Origin: Heliocidaris tuberculata | Taxonomy: Eukaryota; Echinodermata; Echinoidea; Camarodonta; Echinometridae | NCBI GenBank assembly: GCA_025618425.1 | Contig: CM046838.1 | Location: forward strand, 2,787,715 to 2,851,714 | Reading direction: 5' to 3' | DNA: 64,000 bases | Shown: positions 36,101 to 48,898 of the stretch, one piece after another | How the letters are laid out: every line of letters starts with the position of its first letter | How positions within the stretch are numbered: position 1 is the first letter of the stretch | Position numbers and translations under genes: made by a program | The notes under the pieces: model-generated | Databases searched by the model: none | What the model was told of the DNA's origin: nothing | What the model saw: the letters and a program-made list of their open reading frames with translations, nothing else

Positions 36101-39100
36101 TACTGGCAAAGCATTTACACGTGAAATACCTTTGTCTCAAGATGATTACATTAAAAACCTGACACTTACTGATCTCTATGTATGCTTCAGCTACATCCAG
36201 GTACAAGTCACCCATCTCCTCAGGATCCTCTGAGAAGAGGGGTTTGGTTACCATGGATACAGGAGTAAGATGTCTGGAGTGGATGAGGCAGATGGCTAGT
36301 TTGACCCTGAGGTCAATGGGAAGACCCTCTGGGATGTGCACATTCACAGCTTCTGGCTCAGTTCTGTAGAGAAAACAAAACAAAGCAAAAATCGTTTAGA
36401 ACATCAAAAGCTTTTTATTAAACCCCTGAAGTTGTGTTACATCAATTCTGTTACGGTTGATGAAATGCCTTTCAGAGAAATCAAATGTTTTTCGAAAATA
36501 TGGGCCAATGTCTAAAGATTCATATGCTAATAACAAATAATTTAAAGCTTAGGCCTAACGAATTTATGGAAGAAGAGCAGCATCACGAGATGATGATCAG
36601 AATGCAATTAGACTGGCAAGAACCACAACTCTTTGTAAGGCTCTTTTTACTTTGGGGGATAAATCCAAGGTTTTTGTTCATTTTGTGCCCCATACGTTCC
36701 AAAGTTTTAAGGAATATCAAACATAATTTACAGTGAAAACAAAATTTTCTCGATTTGGTCTGATTCATGCTCTAGCAGAGCTATCAACATATACAATCAT
36801 TGGGTACGCAAAAATCTTTGATGTAGGCATGAATGTACGGCCAAAATATCTTGGACTAAACCTTGAAAAGAATACCTACAGAAATCTCACAAGTTCAAGC
36901 CTTTTCTGCCTCTCTTTTCTCTTGTGATAAGCAGACTGAGTGCTCAATCATAAGTATTCCTTACCCTTGCATTATTGATGGTTCCACTTTGCAAAACTCC
37001 ACTCGTACTCCACAGTGATCACACATGACCTGGATAGCACGCTGGTACTGACGGCTCGAAATATACAGCTCGGCTAGGTTATTCACCTCTGTACAATAGA
37101 AATAATGGAAAAAGTGCAAAACACTGATGAATATGTACAATGTCTTACAAATGAGTAAATATTGGTATTAAATTTTTACATAAAAGGGGAAAAAAAATAC
37201 TCTCTCATTTTTCAAGTTGAAAAGATGTTGTGGTTTGAAACAGGCGACTAGCTGGAATGCTCCCCAGTGGAGTGGAGAATGTGCACTGTCATGTGCAGAA
37301 TCGCAACTGAATCCAGTGACCGGGGTAATAATGCCGTAAGCGCTTTGGTCGGTCACACTGTAACTGGTAAGGCGCTATATAAGAAACAGCTTTTATTATT
37401 ATTATTATTATTATTATTAATTAGATGATAAACATGGACTCACAAGGCATCCAGCTTTTGCTTATCTTGGAGTTCCAGTTCTGTTGCAAATAAGTTTTTG
37501 TTTTCATATATGTTAACTACATGTATACTATATAATTGCAACTACTTAAATGCTACTTAAAGGGATTCGGTAGCTTTATGGAGGCTTGATTTAATAAATT
37601 GTTGAATTTTGATATCTGTCTTGTATAATGATGTTCAGAAGGATAAATAAATAGCCACGCATAGAAAGGTTTTCAAACATATAATGCTATTATTAATCTA
37701 TGACTGAATACTCCCATTTACAAATGCGTATTGCCATACGCTTTAGTCTAACACTGAGTCTATGGGGGTAAATGAGTCTGGTATTTCCAGTCACTTGCAT
37801 ATATGTTTACTTTTGTGAAGCACATGACGATTTTGAAGTGCTTTTTTTTTCCTGGGCTTCATTTTTACACCATATTACATACACTGATAGCATGTAAGGC
37901 CACGCAGCTCAGATTTTATCAAGCCTCTACAAAGTTACCAAATCACTTTAACATAAAAATATAAATGCTTCAGTCGTTCAGACATCTGTTTGCAATGGTT
38001 AAAAAGATCTTAATGTTGGGTGAGATACAGAAAAATGATTTAATAGTAAGTGTGTCTACCTTCTGAGCTGATATGCTCTGAATACTTCTTCACCAATGTC
38101 TCCATTGCCTCAATAGCAAGGTTTACTTCTCCCATCTTATGGCATCTCTGATTAGAAAAAAAAAACATGAGAAAATAATGAAAATTACGTCACTCAAAGT
38201 TAACCCTTATTTATAAAAAAAGAAGTCAAAACAACCTCATATGAATAATAATAACAATACCAAACGTGTAAACTCTTTTAGAAGCTATAGTAATGAATGA
38301 GGTTAATCTGATATCTTTTAAATACAACAGGGCCTCGGGAAACCAAAAAGGACAGACTGGTAAGCAAAATAACAACTTATGTCACTAAGGAAGTTGAAAG
38401 GAAATTTATATTGTGTCCTATCATTGTGTGATATTGAGCACTACATGCAGAATCCTAACTTTAAAAAAAAAAATGGAAATTAATACAAGGTATGACTGAC
38501 AACAAAGACGTGAGATGTATAGTGACCAACTCTTTTGTCTGTCTACACAACTTCAATGGGTTCAATCTAGAGTCAGGTCTTTACATTACAGGTCTATCCT
38601 CAGATGTATACAAAACAGCTCATCATGAACACATCTGTAAAAAACAAATTACCCACACACATACACATGCACACACACATGCACACCCTGGTGAAGGTCA
38701 TGACAAGGTGATTCACCTGGACTAGTTCTCTAGCAAGCTGTATACTCTGCTGCCATTCTTCCTGAGGAAGGTGCTTTATAATGGTATGGTAGGATTCCAT
38801 GGCTCTCTTGTTCTCTCCCAGTCTGATGTAGAGAGTAGCACGGGCATGGAGAGTGGGAATGTGATTATTGTTGAACTTCAGTACTGTAATAGGGAATAAA
38901 CACACAGAGATGGATCTAGATAATCACTTGGTGAAATTCAAACTGTATTCTCCTTCACCTACTACAAAGTCTTTACATTTACTCTGTGTAAGTATTTAAT
39001 GTGTATGTGGTCAAGTGTTTGTTTGTTTTGTTTGCTTGTTTTTTTCACTTTAAATCTGGCTTTACTTTTAATTTTGTTTTCAGTACATATACTGTAAAAC

Positions 39101-42100
39101 CAGAAATTTTCACGTGCAAGAAACTTTATGAATTTCGCGAGTGGTCGAAATTCGTGAAAGTTTCATGCCGCGAAATAATCAAATCACAACTGAAACAACA
39201 TAAAATTATTGCGATTCGTGAAAGTTTCTTGCTGCAAAATTGGCTGTCATTAACAAATTTTGAAAGTCTCTGGTTTGACAGTAAATGAAAGGTTGTATTC
39301 TAATCTTTCACTTGCTAAGAAACTACTGTGAGTAATAACCAGTTTTGTTCAACTCCATTTTCCAATGATTGGACCACACCATCCTGAGGCCCAATGACTA
39401 ATGTTAAATCCACTGATGATAAACAGCATAGGTATATCTCTCTCACGGTTGGCAAAACAAATAAAACAAGAAATCAGCAATCTCAATCATTTTTCTATAG
39501 GTTCATTCCAATTGCTATAACTTAGAAAAAAAGAATAAAATATTTTAGCAAGCACAAAATAGTTAGGATTAAAGAGAACTGTTGCTGGGCTAGCACCATG
39601 AGCATCCTTGGACGGTGTGTGCTCTATATAAGTTTTCACCATATTATTATCATTATTGGCTGCAATCAAAGAATGAAATTAAAATAATGAACACTGGAAA
39701 AGTCATAACCATTTCCATAAAGTTTACCTTTAGTATAGCAGTAGACAGCTTTCTCCAGGTCATTCCTATCTAGACACACATCAGCAAGTTGTTGCCATTG
39801 CTCGGTATCTCTTGGGGAGATATGGGCTGCTATTAGTTGGAACTAAAACAAGAAAAAGATAATGATGCGATATTAACCGCTTCTATGCCCACAGGTTTAT
39901 AAACAATCATCAAACCTGGAATTTCATTTGAAACTTGGGGCTTTGATTCATTGTTCAATTATTAAATGCACTTCTTACCAATTTTCCATGGAAACAACCT
40001 TCACAATCCAAAATACTAATATCATATGAAACGTGGATGATTGTTTCATTTGGAAAACTACACTGATGATATATCGATTTAGTTGGTGCAATCGATCCTT
40101 GTAGAGCTTGGATAAAACTTTTCCCCATGCTTTGTTCTATATAGAAAGTCCTTAAAGCCCCTCTCACCTGCATAGACTTCTCCATGTCTCCTTGGTCCTC
40201 ATAGATCATACCAAGGAGCTGAAAGGGTTCCACACTTCTAGGTGCTTGACGGATGATCTCCATACACATCTTGGTAGCTTGATCGTGTTCCTTGCGTGCA
40301 AAGCAGAGATGTGCCTGACCCATCAGACCTCGGAGACCCTTGGGAACCCTGGTCCGACGTCGACGATGCTTGTGCAGCTCGGCGGGAGGGATGCGACCCT
40401 TACGCTTGCGTAAACCACGCATGATCTGGATCTCAATGTTCATGGCATTGTCTTCTATATGAAATTGAAGCAGTTATAGATTCTTTACTATTTCAGGTTC
40501 CACAAAGCTATTAAGCAGAAACTACTCTATTCTTTTTAATTTCCTATAACTAAATGTACTTTGCATAAGTTAAGGGCTGGTCACATTTGTCCGATAACGA
40601 TAATGTATACGCATATAAAATGTACCTATCACGATGACGATAAAGTGGTCACACCTGACCAATAAAATTGGTGGTGTTCTGTCAATCAAGCATGACAGAC
40701 ACTGCCCACATGCTTCTTCTGAACCAATGTCACCTCAAAGGAGCAAAAACGATTTGCTCTCAGAAATATCAGTGAGCTCTGTCCTGAGAAATCAGTGGCC
40801 AAGTGACTCCGACACGTAAAATCGGAGAGGGAGGTTCCTTGCCATATATATGGGAGAAGTCTGACCTACCACAAAGATTTCCTATTCATTTTCACTTAAG
40901 CAACACTTGAGCGATTTAGCAACGATTTATTGTTATTGTTATCGGACAAATGTGAACAGCCCTTTAGAATCCAAAGAAATAAAAACCCTTGTATTTGAAA
41001 TTTCCACTGTCAGATCAACGCATACAAAACATTGTTCCCAATTTTCATCTATATCCCTCGATGAATGTCTAGCTCAGCTCTGCATGTCAATTGCATTGAA
41101 AATTAAACTATGTTCTATTTCATATATAATGTATTTCTTTCCAAATGCCAGTCATCTAAGCCTCTGCTTCATCTTTTATTGATATTTTTCTTTGTGGTTC
41201 ATTCTGCTGAACTCCATACCTGGCATTTTCTGGAACTCTTCTCCATCATCTCCAGCACTATTCTGGTCTGTCTCCATTGCACTGCTATGTAACCTAGTGA
41301 ATGATGGACCTGTCAAACATAAAATCAAATACATTGTAAATACTCAGAAGTACTACAAAAATGCATAACTGGAAATGCATATGGGGAAATCAAAACACTT
41401 AACATAAACACAACAAAAAAGGGTAACTCCCCCCATAATCAAATTGGCGTAACTTCTTAACGAAAGGGTTGTGAGCAAAATAACTTAGCAAGAGTATTCT
41501 TAACCTTATTGACTAACTTCCCTGTAAAAGTGAGATTGATCCATTGAGTCATGCATGAGTGGGCAAACATTAAAGGCAAAAATGTCACTTTTCAAAAGTC
41601 ACAAGGGTCATTTTTTTATGCTGTATTAACAGTACATTTTAGCATTTCTTGTGCGATTTTAAAGTGTGCTCACTCAACCATGACACGATGACAACCTCTT
41701 ACATGCATGTTCACACAATCATGTGATGATAAATTTTGGTAAAAATATCTGGAGTTATTTTTTAAAAATAAGCTTAATAGATTTTGCAATTTCAAATTCA
41801 AGAGCGTTGAATTTTTTTTTTTGAATTGTGCTCAGAAACCGGATTTGTTGAAATCTCGTTTCACAGAGTCCCCAAAATGACTTTTGAAAAGTGACAATTT
41901 TGCCTTTAATGTTTGCTCACTCATGCATGACTCAATGGATCAATCTCATTTTCACAGAAAAGTTAGTCAATAAGTGTAGGAACACTCCTGCCAAGTTATT
42001 GGGGGGGGGGGGGTTACTTTTTTTGTTGTGTTTAGAAACATCTAACAGTAAAATACGATTGCTTTGGATACATGTACATCAAAGAATCTAACTGGGAATG

Positions 42101-45100
42101 GCCAACAAACTCAATTAAGAGAACAAAAATCGATAGGCTATGCAGATAAATTTTAAACTTTTCATATTTGAAAACTCTATTTAAAGGCTAGCAAAATGCA
42201 ATAGTCATACTCTTGATTCTATAATTCATTAAAAAATAGTGACTTTTAAGAAATTAAACAAATCAATCAAGAAAATGAAGAAAATTTTCTGGTGGATAAA
42301 TTATTTCATTCAATAATAACTTCCCCCTTTGGTAAGTTAAAAACCAACTACAACTCACTCACAGAACCATCACTATGTGGCACTGTGTCAATTTCCGCGG
42401 CAGTCACAACTCTAAGTTGAAGAGGTAAAAATACCAATATAATGAGCAAAATTCTGAGAAAATACTTCCTTCTACAGTTTGGGATGATGGAATATCTGAT
42501 TTCATGCCAGATTCTTCAATAAGATCTTTATCATCTTGATCAAGTCTATTTTCAGGCTGTTTTTGGCCGGCAATCTTGCTCCTTTCCAGTAAACATAGAT
42601 CACACACTTGCTATGGGAGGCAATTCTTTGTGGTACATGTACAAAGGTACGGAGTGCAAGGTTATCTGCAATAACCTCGCGTCAGTGTGAGTGACTACAA
42701 CTGTGCTTTTTGTTATGCTTCACAATTTTCTTTTACAATTGTCAATGATTTTTGCATTGTGTTTTTTTAGTGGACAAGACATGATTTCATACCAGGATCT
42801 CTGCTAGAGCCAGCTTCTTCTGTCCTGCCATCATCACTTCCTCCGTCATCATCGTCTTCATCCTCCTCATCTTCTTCATCTTGCTTCTCTTGACTTTGAG
42901 ATGCTAATGGTACATCAAACTTCAAAGTAAACTGATGCTCTTGTTCAAATATCTGAAAAATAAAAATTGTATTCAGTTCACAACATTTTATCATCAAATA
43001 CTGATAATCATGATTCAGAAAGAAAAATTACCCCATTTTTGTCATATGTTGACACATTCAAATGGCTGATCACTGAACCTGCCAATAAGTGTGAAGTGTA
43101 GCAGGCAAGAATGCCGAAATTTATGTCATCTTTCCATATTGACAGTAGATTTAGATCTAGAGGCGCATGGCCCATTTGGGAGATTGTCTCTATTCACTAA
43201 CTGTCAGAGACTTATATGTCAAGATTTGTGGTAGCCTATTCAGGAGATTAAGGCTTCCAATATTCTTTGTTTACATTTGCCATGAGTGTATTACTAGTAT
43301 CTCTTCAGCTAGCCTAGGAATAATTATTCTTTTTAACGGGCTACTTTTTTTCAGCCTTGGGGCTACTTTTAAAGTTTAAGGGGCTATTTTGTATATTAAG
43401 GGTCTTCAATGTTAATGTAAAGTGCAGATTGGTTATCAATTTAGGTTTCTTGCAATATTGCGATTGCTTATGCATAGGTTTACTTTACGTCATACTGACA
43501 AATTTAATTGGAAAGTACAGAATTAAAAGCCGTAGTATGTGGCCAATCTCTGTAATCCAATACACAGATTGTGTGTGTGTGTCGGTGTGTATTGCCAGTG
43601 TATGTCGATATGCACTGTGCAGTGGATCGGACGTACGGTATCAAAAACTACAACTATACCAGCTCGGTAGTCATAATATTTGAACTTTTTATACCTCTGA
43701 CATTTTATTTCTGTCATTTTAAATGGTCCACATTATGTATAGTTCTAACTATAGTATATAAATAGAGGGGAAATGGAGAAAAAACAGTACATCTAGGGTG
43801 GTTACAAAACGGCCGCCGTGCAGACCGGCTGATCGTCCCCCTGCTGTGTACATAACGTCTTGCCGTCTGTCCACGGGAAAGGTTGATAAATGTCAGAAAT
43901 ATTATTAAAGATTTCCCCATAACAGACGGCTATTTCTGTCCACTCACGGGACCATCACTAGATCTATATAGAGCTGTGTCCATTTTGTCCTGTCACGACC
44001 TCAGAGTTGAAGAGGTAAAAACACCAATATAATCTGCAAAATTTTGAGAAAATACTTCCTTCTACATTTTAGAATGATAGAACATCTAATTTCATGCCAG
44101 ATCCTTTGATAGGATCTTTATCATCTTGATGAAGTGAAAATTTTCAGGCTGTTCTTGGTCGGTGATCTTGCTCCTCTGCCGCACACATATGTGCAAGATA
44201 TCACACACTTGCTAAGGGAGGCAATTGCTCACGGTATGAAGGTACAGAGTGCGAGGTTAATATATTAACCTCGCATAAGTGTGAGTGATTTCTGTCTAGT
44301 CCCATATATACAACTACAAGTTACACATGAAAGGTAAAAAAAACCTGATCACACCTGCCGATTTTGTGGCTTTTTTTCTTTTTTATTCATTCAGTTTTTA
44401 CAATCTTAGTTGATCCTGGAATGTAACCCCTTGGCTTTAGCAAACTCTGAGGCACACCACGTAACTATAGTGGTCATATTGACCACTACGCGGGTCGAAT
44501 GTAAAAATACTAGTCATTTTCTATCGCATGTACTTAAGGTATGGGGGGAAAAGTAAGATAAATGTTTAAAATACTTCCTTTCAAATTCAGCGCTTTAAAA
44601 TCTCTTTCCTACCTTAAATGGCCGTTAGGAAGAACTTCTTCTATTTCCAGCAATATCCAAAGTCAAAATCATGTCCAAAACCTAAGAAATCCCCACCAAT
44701 TTTTTTCGCGATTGCATGTTGTTTTCCAGCTTCCGATGTTTTTAGACTAAATCGGCCAATAAAATTTTGTCCACAACGAAACTCGGTATCGCGTGCACAT
44801 CGATCTCTACGATCGCACACACGGAAAATTGGGACTTACGTGTGCGCGATAGGAACCAAACTTTTAACGACCGAATTTTTTAGCGCGAGATGTCAGCGCT
44901 TGCGGCGATCAGGAAATATACACTGTGACTTGCGATACCCCGTTTTGCCAGAAGTGACAGTAAATTACGGATTTCATTTTTGAAATTATCTTTTCCAACA
45001 TCGGTGAGTTGAATTTATTGTATTTCATGTATATGTTGGTGTCGTTTTTTGTAAATTAAATGCTGATTATGAGTGAATGTTGGTAACTTTTGTGCAGTGG

Positions 45101-46527
45101 TGTTTTGAAAGTGTTGAGGTGGATGACTGCCTAGAGTCTACACACAAAGTATAGTAAAGTCGCTATGAGTCCTCCAAGGGTGGTTTCATGCATGGCTCAC
45201 AGTATGTGGGAAATGGTGATATATGGTGTGCGGCCGCTTAAAGGGAATTGCTGATTTATCAATCAAAGACTCGCACATAATTCAATACAATCAATTCATA
45301 GTCCAAATACTTGCTTACTAAAGTAAATAGAAGGCAAAATTAAAATTATTGACCAATAACGTGGTCAGTAGTGTCCATTTTTCAAAACAGTGCTAGGGGT
45401 CCTGTGTGCGGCCGCCTCTACCCCTGTGAGCAGCCGCCCATATGTCGGGCATTCAGCATATTTGTGACTAAGTGAAAGAAAATTAATATCACATTTCATA
45501 CATTACATCCCAATACTTTATAAAAATTAATAATATTCTGTTGAAACCCATAAAATCTGTCAAACATGATGATCTATCAAACGCCATGACCAAAAAATGA
45601 AAGCAGACTACAATTTCCTACAAAAACCTGCATTTTGTACACGTTTTACACAGGGTGGCTGCTCATCAGACCCACTCAGAAAAATGGCACTGGTGAGCGG
45701 CCACCCCCATGCAGCTTTCCATGTGGTAGTGTAAATAAAAATTTCTGAAACAAAACATGGACCATCAACTTCATTCTCTTAAATAAACATCAAATTACAC
45801 ATCAAATTGAACAAATAAAGTTTAAGTATTGGTTTAAGTATGTCATAGTCTCTTAACTTAAAAGTTAAGAAACTGCAATTTTTTTGTCGATGACTGGTGG
45901 CGTACATTTCTCATGATGTTGAGCGAGATTCAGGATACTTACTGCTTTGGCCGAGTATGTTTTTTGGTGCAATAGAACCTACCTGAGACTGTCCAGGGTA
46001 ATTTTTGAAGGGATATCAAAATTTTTTTTTTTATTTTCATATTTTATTCACCGCTGGCTGCTCACAGGGGACCGGCCGCCCACAGGAGCACATACTCTAG
46101 ATTTTTTGGTTGATATCCTCCTCCACACACAGTCATGACAGTATAGCCTGGGCTGTATAGCTCTGTGGCCAGTACCAGATTGATAAGCCACAGAGCTCGT
46201 ATAGCTACGCAAGGCCAGGGTCAGGGTCTGAAGGCTCTGACTTGCGGTACCCGCAGATGTAGAGGCGCGGGGCAGGGGTGGCCCTGGCGCGGAGTTCCGG
46301 GGGTTAGCTCACGGGGTTAGCTGAAGCTCGAAAACGGTGAGTGAGCGAAACTCACATCTCCCTGGCGAAATCTACATTTGGATTTAACAATTACTCGTGG
46401 TAATAAACATACGGGGTATGTACCGCAGCTCCAGAATTACCTGCTGTCCTTGAACCCACTGCTCAAATGGAATCTCTCCCCGGAGATACTGAAGGAGCTG
46501 TTCTTTGTCGATTTCTTCTTGGTCCAT
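30143..46527 (-). CDS. GTF3C3: GTF3C3 orthologue (TFIIIC 102-kDa subunit), complete
   Basis: TPR-repeat subunit of TFIIIC, which binds A/B-box promoters of tRNA and other Pol III genes and recruits TFIIIB in the nucleus. Nineteen coding exons in transcript order, all with AG/GT borders and matching phase: 46441-46527, 42793-42952, 41220-41309, 40168-40454, 39728-39842, 38717-38883, 38060-38147, 36965-37088, 36170-36363, 35680-35741, 35030-35210, 34509-34664, 33986-34146, 33337-33423, 32708-32806, 32125-32203, 31228-31352, 30778-30865, 30143-30321. Sum 2529 nt, 842 residues (human about 886). The start is MDQEEIDKEQLLQYLRGEIP. An acidic stretch is in exon 2 (DEEDEEDEDDDDGG), a basic stretch in exon 4 (HKHRRRRTRVPKG), then TPR helices (GLMGQAHLCFARKEHDQATK; WLRYAECLNSLGELAESSKA). 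The C-terminal part has IINGHNALQTSSYKHAIGEY and HYYHKALGLPP, ending ELLETFCVI. No internal stop. Very confident. Confidence 0.96.
34750..34890. repeat. (ATC)n-rich imperfect microsatellite in GTF3C3 intron
   Basis: Runs of catcatcatcatcatcacc and ccatgaccatcaccatgacc lie between exons 11 and 12. Related ATC-rich stretches occur at 30900-31000. Simple sequence. Confidence 0.8.
37235..37425 (+). mobile_element. SINE-like element with (ATT)n tail in GTF3C3 intron
   Basis: The body ends ggtaaggcgctatataagaa followed by cagctttt and about eight ATT repeats. The aagcgctt...ggcgctatataa module with an ATT tail is common at the 3' ends of animal SINEs. No A/B-box head was confirmed. Confidence 0.55.
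38645..38690. repeat. (CA)n-rich microsatellite
   Basis: cacacacatacacatgcaca repeats directly adjacent to GTF3C3 exon 6 on its intronic side. Confidence 0.8.
39575..39665 (+). mobile_element. SINE-like 3' tail fragment in GTF3C3 intron
   Basis: ggacggtgtgtgctctatat aagttttcacc, followed by attattatcattatt, resembles the tail module of the element at 37235-37425. Confidence 0.4.
40573..40963. mobile_element. PIF/Harbinger-like MITE with TTA target duplication in GTF3C3 intron 3
   Basis: The left end AGGGCTGGTCACATTTGTCC GATAACGATAAT and right end ATTGTTATCGGACAAATGTG AACAGCCCT are inverted repeats of about 33 bp. TTA is present at both 40570-40572 and 40964-40966. A 3-bp TWA duplication plus G-rich ends fits PIF/Harbinger. 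391 bp, no coding. Confidence 0.8.
41407..42033. mobile_element. Foldback element with about 190-bp inverted arms in GTF3C3 intron 2
   Basis: The left arm begins ACACAACAAAAAAGGGTAAC and continues through cattgagtcatgcatgagtg and cattaaaggcaaaaatgtca. The right arm carries the reverse complements in order (gacaattttgcctttaatgt, cactcatgcatgactcaatg, gttactttttttgttgtgtt). The arms differ by substitutions and by an expanded G run. Target duplication not resolved. Confidence 0.85.
42353..42690. repeat. Local duplication copy A (GTF3C3 intron 2)
   Basis: Direct-oriented copy of 43940-44290, sharing accatcacta, gttgaagaggtaaaaa, accaatataat, gagaaaatacttccttctac, tctttatcatcttgat and the terminal aacctcgc...gtgagtgact. 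The two copies flank GTF3C3 exon 2. Copy A keeps a minus-strand open frame (SKIAGQKQPENRLDQDDKD), whose end (GMKSD) resembles the sequence just after exon 2's donor. Confidence 0.85.
43940..44290. repeat. Local duplication copy B (GTF3C3 intron 1)
   Basis: Partner of 42353-42690 in the same orientation, about 1.59 kb away. Clearly diverged (substitutions and small indels), so not recent. Confidence 0.85.
44291..46440. other. GTF3C3 intron 1 remainder: repeat-like, no gene
   Basis: GCGGCCGC-type words recur in similar context (gtgtgcggccgct at 45228, gtgtgcggccgcc at 45403, gagcagccgccc at 45427, gagcggccaccc at 45694), suggesting degenerate copies of one repeat. An open frame at 44618-44983 has no family resemblance. 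Confidence 0.5.
46157..46200. repeat. Short inverted-repeat element, AGCTCTGTGG...CCACAGAGCT (copy 2)
   Basis: tatagctctgtggcc and agccacagagctcgtatag face each other around a short spacer. Partner of 23012-23066. Confidence 0.55.
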
Positions 46528-47214
46528 TCTCACAAAATTGCAAAGTTACGATAAGGATAGTACACACGTGTTTACTACATAACTAGTACCATACCGTATA
46601 TTGCGAAATTAGCCAGCGCGCGCGCTGCTATGCGGCCTAGCTAGGCTCTTTGGCATGGCTGCACCGTCAGATGACTGTAGAGGGAGACACACCAATATGC
46701 CGGAGCTATACATATTAGGTCTGCAATATGCCATAAGGGCACACACGATTAATCCGGGCGCCCATAGTAACACGTGTTAAATTGAAGCACATCAAAAATT
46801 CATTATTTAAATAGTCTCTCTACAAAAATTGTTTTAACTGACAGAGTAGCAACTACACTGATGGTACTACAAAATTAGGTACTTTATTTATTTATTTATA
46901 AGGATATTTTTGATCAGCTCAAGGGCGTAGGCTGGTTTGGGCATGGGGAGGTGCACATCTTGGGGAGGTGAAACTAAAGTTTAGAAAATTAGAATAGATA
47001 TCACATCACAAGCAAGCTTTTCCTGGACGATACAGTGTAGGTTATGTAGGTGTTTAAGTATTGTTCAGAAAATTATAAAGCTTGTGATTTGGTACCTAGC
47101 ATATAAGCTGCTTTGTTAATCAAATGATTGCTTATCTGATGTCAGTAATCATTCAATCAGCAAAATATCATTCAACAAGTCAAAACTATTTCCAGTAAAA
47201 ACATTTACTCTTGA
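46528..47214. other. GTF3C3 5' flank, then unremarkable sequence
   Basis: Immediately upstream of the GTF3C3 ATG (minus strand) there is a CpG-richer patch around 46600-46680 (cagcgcgcgcgctgctatgc) without a TATA box, where a promoter would be expected. 46890-47214 is AT-rich with nothing recognised. Confidence 0.4.
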
Positions 47215-48898
47215 AGATGGCTGGTTTTATTTTAATTTAAATGTCGATTTAATCTCAGCTTATGCTGAATTCTGTCAGGCCACATTGCCTCCTTGATTAC
47301 AACATATCTAAATCCAAGATTATGATGCCTATATAGGAAGGTTCATAATGTTAGTTTTGAATATAAAGGGTTACAAAGTACATCAACTGAGAAATACTTG
47401 GGTCTTGTGATAAATAACACTTAAAATTGGAATGATCATTGTACCGAATTACATGTAAAGTGCAATAGACCTTTTTGGTACATAATACGGAGGGAGTGCG
47501 TTGACTGACCAAAACCAGTTTTAAAAACCCTTTACAGAATCTTTAGTAAGCTCATGTTTGGATTATTGTTGCACAGCATGTGATCCATACAGAAACAAAG
47601 CGGGTGCCAACCGATTGTAAAGATTTAAAAAAAAACGTTATACGTAAGAATGTTGAACAAAGACTGGAGTAGTACATGTAGTTACAACACTTTGTTACAA
47701 GAATTTAGTATGAATACATTAGAGAGTAGATGAAAGTAACTCCAACTTATTTTTTTAGTGTTATAAGCTTGTTAATGACATCACAGATATCGGACGTCAT
47801 AACATGTGCAAACCTGCGAACAGAACTGGAAGAACAGATCATCATAACTTAAAGATGCATGTACCCAGAACAGCAAGAACAGATTATTATTATATGAACT
47901 CTTTCTATCCGAAAACTACAAACGACTGGAACAAACTCCCTAAAAGTAAAGTCAACATGAAAACTCTTGGCTTGTTTCAAAAAAGTGTTAAAAAACACCT
48001 CAACCTGCAGAGTTAAAGGCCAAGTCCACACTAATATCAAGTTGATTTGAAAAAGTAGAGTAAAATTAAACAAGCATAATGCTGAAAATTTCATCAAAAT
48101 CGGATGTAAAATAAGAAAAGTTACGAAATTTTAAAGTTTCGCTTAATTTCACAAAACAGTTATATGCACATCCTGGTCGGTATGCAAATGAGGGAACCGA
48201 TGACGTCATCCACTCACTATTTCTTTTGTATTTTATCATATGAAATGTGAAATATTTCATTTTTTTCCTCATTATGATTGAAACAAAAATTGATTCCTCA
48301 CTGAACTTGTGGAATCGTCATTGTTGTAACATATTGTGATTCAAGGAAGAGCTTCCTTATTGTCAAATCTGCAAAAATTGAAATATTCTATAATTCATAT
48401 AATAAAATACAAAAGAAATAGTGTGTGACACCATCAGCTATCTCATTTGCATATCCACCGTGTTATGCATATAACTGTTTTGTGAAAATAGGCGAAACTT
48501 TAAAATGTCAAACCTTTCTTATTTTACATCCGATTTTGATGAAATTTTCAGCATTATGCTTGTTTAATTTGACTCTATTTATTGAAATCAACTTGATATT
48601 GGTGTGGACTTGGCCTTTAATTTTACAAAAACCTATCATTGCATATGTATCACCATGCAACTCTGTGCTTGAAATGTTCCAATGTACGTTTTTCTGGCAA
48701 TCATAGCTGGTGTGTATTAGTATTTTATAACTTGATCCTATATTGATTCTTCAAAATGTGCTTGATGTTACTATGTTATTGTATTTCTGTCCGGAAAGCA
48801 GACCTGTATGTGTTTACTTGAACATATTTTGTCTTCACTAGACATTTTTTATGCTATCTAAATAAATTCAAATCGAATCAAATCAAATCTATTACATT
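47215..48898 (+). mobile_element. Non-LTR retrotransposon (LINE) 3' end: decayed reverse transcriptase C-terminus and 3' UTR
   Basis: Broken frames read NWNDHC then HVKCNRPFWYIIR, and later PYRNKAGANRL, a typical order for the end of a LINE reverse transcriptase. The last frame (47804-48016) contains FYPKTTNDWNKLPKSKVNMK and ends KKHLNLQS. The 3' UTR resumes at 48621 after an inserted foldback element and ends in an aatcaaatcaaatc tail near 48898, a clade-specific simple tail. CR1/L2-like by general look; the clade is not certain. Confidence 0.7.
48013..48620. mobile_element. TTAA-flanked foldback MITE (AGGCCAAGTCCACAC ends)
   Basis: Begins TTAAAGGCCAAGTCCACACT and ends GTGTGGACTTGGCCTTTAA with TTAA on both sides. 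Arms of roughly 200 bp pair (gatgtaaaataagaaaagtt with its inverse; tatttcttttgtattttat with ataaaatacaaaagaaata). TTAA duplication is a property of piggyBac and Kolobok elements. I associate this sequence with an abundant sea-urchin repeat. Confidence 0.9.

Noticed and set aside
36178..36369. Plus-strand frame overlapping GTF3C3 exon 9
   Set aside because: Antisense shadow of a verified exon.
44618..44983. 121-residue plus-strand frame in GTF3C3 intron 1
   Set aside because: No domain, odd composition and repeat surroundings; probably chance.
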